This document shows, piece after piece, positions 61,612 to 64,000 of a stretch of 64,000 nt of DNA; position 1 is the stretch's first letter, and every line of letters starts with the position of its first letter. The DNA is from Chryseobacterium tagetis (lineage in GTDB: Bacteria > Bacteroidota > Bacteroidia > Flavobacteriales > Weeksellaceae): assembly GCF_016735585.2 (NCBI RefSeq), contig NZ_JAERSE020000002.1:1-64000 (forward strand), read 5' to 3'. The notes under the pieces are model-generated. The model made no database searches and was not told the DNA's origin. It was given only the letters and a program-made list of their open reading frames with translations. The position numbers and the translations under genes were made by a program.

Positions 61612-62252
61612 AAAAGACGATAGTAATTGTAGACGATCACGTGCTTATTGCCAAGGCTTTGGAAGGAATTATTGATAATTTTAGTGACTTCGAAGTGATT
61701 TATGTTGCCGAAAACGGAAAAGATCTTATTCAAAAGTTTGAAGAAAAAAATCCGATTCCCGACATTATCCTTTTAGATATCAGTATGCCGATCATGGATG
61801 GTTTTGAAACCGTAACATGGCTTCAGGAAAATCATCCGGACATTAAAGTAATGGCTTTGAGTATGCAGGGAGATGATAAGAGTGTCATAAAAATGGTGAA
61901 GAACGGAGCAAAAGGCTACCTTCTGAAAAACACCCACCCAAAAGATCTGGAAGAAGCGTTGACCAGGCTTAACAAAGACGGGTATTTTTATCCGGAATGG
62001 GCTTCAAAGATCATTCTCTCTAACCTCAACAATCATCACGATTCGGATACGAATGTAAAAATTTCAGATCGCGAAAAAGAATTTTTAAAATATACGGTCA
62101 CAGAACTCAGTTATAAAGAAATTGCAGAAAAAATGTGCTGCAGCCCAAGAACAGTGGAAAGCTACCGCGATCAGCTTTGCGAAAAACTGGATCTAAAAAC
62201 CCGGGTTGGGCTCGCTATCTATGCCATTAAAAATGGTTTTGCAGAATCTTAA
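61608..62252 (+). CDS. NarL/FixJ family response regulator
   Basis: A 214-residue regulator that overlaps the kinase gene by 4 bases. The receiver domain (1-120) has acidic pocket DD at 9-10, phosphorylated D57 in LLDISMPIMDG and K in YLLKNTHP. The C-terminal LuxR-type helix-turn-helix (about 150-214) contains YTVTELSYKEIAEKMCCSPRTVESYRDQLCEKLDL. Partner of the kinase. Confidence 0.95.
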   Translation: MKKTIVIVDDHVLIAKALEGIIDNFSDFEVIYVAENGKDLIQKFEEKNPIPDIILLDISMPIMDGFETVTWLQENHPDIKVMALSMQGDDKSVIKMVKNGAKGYLLKNTHPKDLEEALTRLNKDGYFYPEWASKIILSNLNNHHDSDTNVKISDREKEFLKYTVTELSYKEIAEKMCCSPRTVESYRDQLCEKLDLKTRVGLAIYAIKNGFAES

Positions 62253-62357
62253 GACAACACAAAAACACATTCAATTATATATTTAACTCAAGGAAGCCTT
62301 TCTCTAAAAACAAGAGAGAGGTTTTTGATTTCTTCTTTTAATTGAAGCCTAAAACAG

Positions 62358-62390
62358 AAAAAGCCTGAGAAATTCTCAGGCTTTTTATTT
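62358..62390. terminator. bidirectional terminator between response regulator and M1 peptidase genes
   Basis: AAAAAGCCTGAGAA / TTCTCAGGCTTTTT, a perfect hairpin between the convergent genes. A weaker hairpin-like stretch (62290-62322, GCCTTTCTC / GAGAGAGG) lies just before it. Confidence 0.88.
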
Positions 62391-64000
62391 ATAAGTTTTT
62401 TGAATTATTATCCGGTGTGTAATCCATGAAAAGACCACCATCTAAATTGATTGATTTCACTTTCTTCTTGATAGGAATCGTAAGAACAGTTTTTGTCTGA
62501 TCTTTTTCCCAAACAGAAGGAGAAAAATGAAGGGTTTCCACATCACCGTCTTCATATTTGATTTTTGCATCAAAAGGAATGGCAAAACCACCTACGTTAT
62601 CTACCCTGACGGAGAGAAGATTATTTTGCTGCGCTGCAGCTCCTATTTTTAAATCAATATAATTGTTGGTGTAGAACCAGTTATTAAAGAACCAATTCAA
62701 ATTCTTACCGGATCCGGTATTCATTGAGTTAAAATAATCCCATGGAATCGGATGTTTCCCGTTCCAGTTATCCATATAGTGATGGAGTGCTTTTTTAAAT
62801 AACTCATCTCCTAAATAGTCTTTCAGAGCCAGGTAAGATAAAGAAGCCTTTACATAAGAATTGTTTCCGTACCCTGCTCCACTTACCTGAGTGCTCATTG
62901 TAATAATCGGCTGATCCTGCTCTGAAGAAGGATCATTAATCCATCTTTTTACACGGAAGTTTTTGTAAAATTCCTGTGCAGCTGCTTCTCCGTTTTCATC
63001 AATTCCGATCAGATATTCTAAAGTGGTTGCCCAACCTTCATCCATGAAGGCATAGCGTGTTTCATTAATTCCCATATAAAAAGGGAAATAGGTATGTGCA
63101 ATTTCGTGATCTGCCGTTAATCGTGCATCCTGAAGATCATCAGGAATACTTGTATCATTGATCATCATAGGATATTCCATATCTGCATATCCCTGAATGG
63201 CGGTCATTGCATTATATGGATATTCAACACCCGGCCAGTTTTTGGAAAACCAGTCCAGATTATACCTCATCCAGTCTACATAATGTTCAAAGTCTTTGGC
63301 TCCGTTTTTATATCCTGACTGAACACTTACTCTTTTTGTTTTCAGCTGTACACTTGCTGCATCCCAAGTGTAATGTTTACTTAAAGCAAAACAAAAATCG
63401 GTAATATGATTGGCTTTAAATTTCCATACATTCCATTTATTCGGTTTCGTGACTTTCCCCGATTTCATTTCCTGTTCAGAGGCAATGTTCACTACTTTAT
63501 CACTTTTTAAAGAAGCTTTATATCTTTTCAGGTATTCCGGCTGAAGAACCGCCTCTGGATTGAGAAAATCTCCGGTTGCCCAGACTACATAATTTTTCGG
63601 AGCCGTAATCGCAAACGAATAATCATTGAAGTCATTATAAAACTCCTGTCTGTCTGAATGCGGAAGCATATCCCAACCATTGTAATCATCATAAACAGAA
63701 ACTCTCGGGAAAGAATAAGCTACATAAAATGTCTCAGGATCAATCTGCCCTTCTCTTCCGCTTTGAACAGAAAGAGGATACTCCCACTCTATTTTAATTT
63801 CAGCTTTTGACTTTGATTTTAAAACAGAATTCAGTTTGACTTTCTCTACCGTTCCCCAATCATCGCTATTGATGTTATATTTTTCACCATTTACAATGAA
63901 TGATTTGATGTTTAATCCTGATGATAAAAAGTCTTTGGAAACAAATCCTGATCTCGGCGACTGAGGTTTGTGCAAGTTATTCACAAATCGTATAGCCAGG
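62389..64000 (-). CDS. M1 family metallopeptidase (partial, start beyond window)
   Basis: The 3' part (about 537 residues) of an M1 aminopeptidase-like zinc enzyme. The zinc site is HEIAH followed after 18 residues by E (HExxH-x18-E), and the exopeptidase loop reads GYADMEYP in place of GAMEN. The frame stays open through position 64000. The apparent first codon at 63984 is a GTG inside the gene, so the true start and any signal peptide lie outside. The usual length is about 600 residues or more, so roughly the first 10-15 percent is missing. Confidence 0.92.
   Translation of the reverse strand, partial: LAIRFVNNLHKPQSPRSGFVSKDFLSSGLNIKSFIVNGEKYNINSDDWGTVEKVKLNSVLKSKSKAEIKIEWEYPLSVQSGREGQIDPETFYVAYSFPRVSVYDDYNGWDMLPHSDRQEFYNDFNDYSFAITAPKNYVVWATGDFLNPEAVLQPEYLKRYKASLKSDKVVNIASEQEMKSGKVTKPNKWNVWKFKANHITDFCFALSKHYTWDAASVQLKTKRVSVQSGYKNGAKDFEHYVDWMRYNLDWFSKNWPGVEYPYNAMTAIQGYADMEYPMMINDTSIPDDLQDARLTADHEIAHTYFPFYMGINETRYAFMDEGWATTLEYLIGIDENGEAAAQEFYKNFRVKRWINDPSSEQDQPIITMSTQVSGAGYGNNSYVKASLSYLALKDYLGDELFKKALHHYMDNWNGKHPIPWDYFNSMNTGSGKNLNWFFNNWFYTNNYIDLKIGAAAQQNNLLSVRVDNVGGFAIPFDAKIKYEDGDVETLHFSPSVWEKDQTKTVLTIPIKKKVKSINLDGGLFMDYTPDNNSKNL

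Overview
The window looks like a chromosomal segment of a flavobacterium close to Chryseobacterium (Weeksellaceae). The evidence is AT-rich DNA, promoters of the Bacteroidetes type (TTTG, 19-21 bases, TAnnTTTG), a giant SprA type IX secretion (T9SS) translocon gene, a protein with a T9SS C-terminal sorting domain, a GLPGLI family protein, and gene families typical of that group. It is almost wholly coding. I see no insertion sequence, prophage, CRISPR array or rRNA operon.

Layout. Positions 1-600: an outward-facing promoter and a structured repeat-like element. 608-13841: a leftward housekeeping block with a VanZ-like gene, gcvH, a CPBP protease, sprA, ruvA, maeB, a BadF-type kinase and a small unknown gene. 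14072-18126: a rightward block with GtrA, a PlsC acyltransferase, a sugar MFS transporter and a DUF3810 metalloprotease-like membrane protein. 18127-18776: a candidate small RNA and two CAU-anticodon tRNAs (initiator and elongator Met). 18821-24586: a TlpA-like thioredoxin, a 73-residue membrane protein paired with a T9SS cargo protein, clpX, a HIT protein and greA. 24686-26307: a lipoprotein, dtd and an FKBP isomerase. 26374-31632: lipoproteins and membrane proteins, including a Coq4-like protein and a DUF4173-type protein, around a winged-helix regulator with two matching palindromes. 31748-32872: a quinone reductase and a divergent HxlR regulator. 32874-35455: a retropepsin-like protease between two copies of a 42-base hairpin, then a GLPGLI protein and a lipoprotein. 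35643-39360: an enoyl-CoA hydratase, a methyltransferase, a SMUG2-type glycosylase, a DUF4241 protein and a SUKH protein.

39584-55486 is the main pathway of the window: a nearly complete aerobic phenylacetate (paa) catabolic cluster in the order paaR, then paaK-paaE-paaA-paaB-paaC-(hydrolase)-paaD-paaG-paaH-(unknown)-paaI-(DUF6624)-thiolase-paaY-(esterase)-paaZ. PaaK makes phenylacetyl-CoA, PaaABCE(D) epoxidises it, PaaG makes the oxepin, PaaZ opens and oxidises the ring, and PaaH with the thiolase yields acetyl-CoA and succinyl-CoA. No paaF hydratase is in the cluster. PaaZ carries an extra C-terminal DinB/DUF1569-like domain. A perfect TetR-type palindrome sits at the paaK promoter. The longer spacers hold inverted repeats.

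55914-64000: clpB, a second FKBP isomerase made as a lipoprotein, a small gene set ending in a LytS/NarL-like two-component system, and an M1 peptidase cut off by the window edge.

I found no clearly new large system. The best candidates for new biology are the winged-helix regulon at 27-31.6 kb with a Coq4-like member, the extended PaaZ and the unexplained genes inside the paa operon, the SUKH/DUF4241/SMUG2 gene group, and the small RNA candidate at 18.1-18.2 kb.
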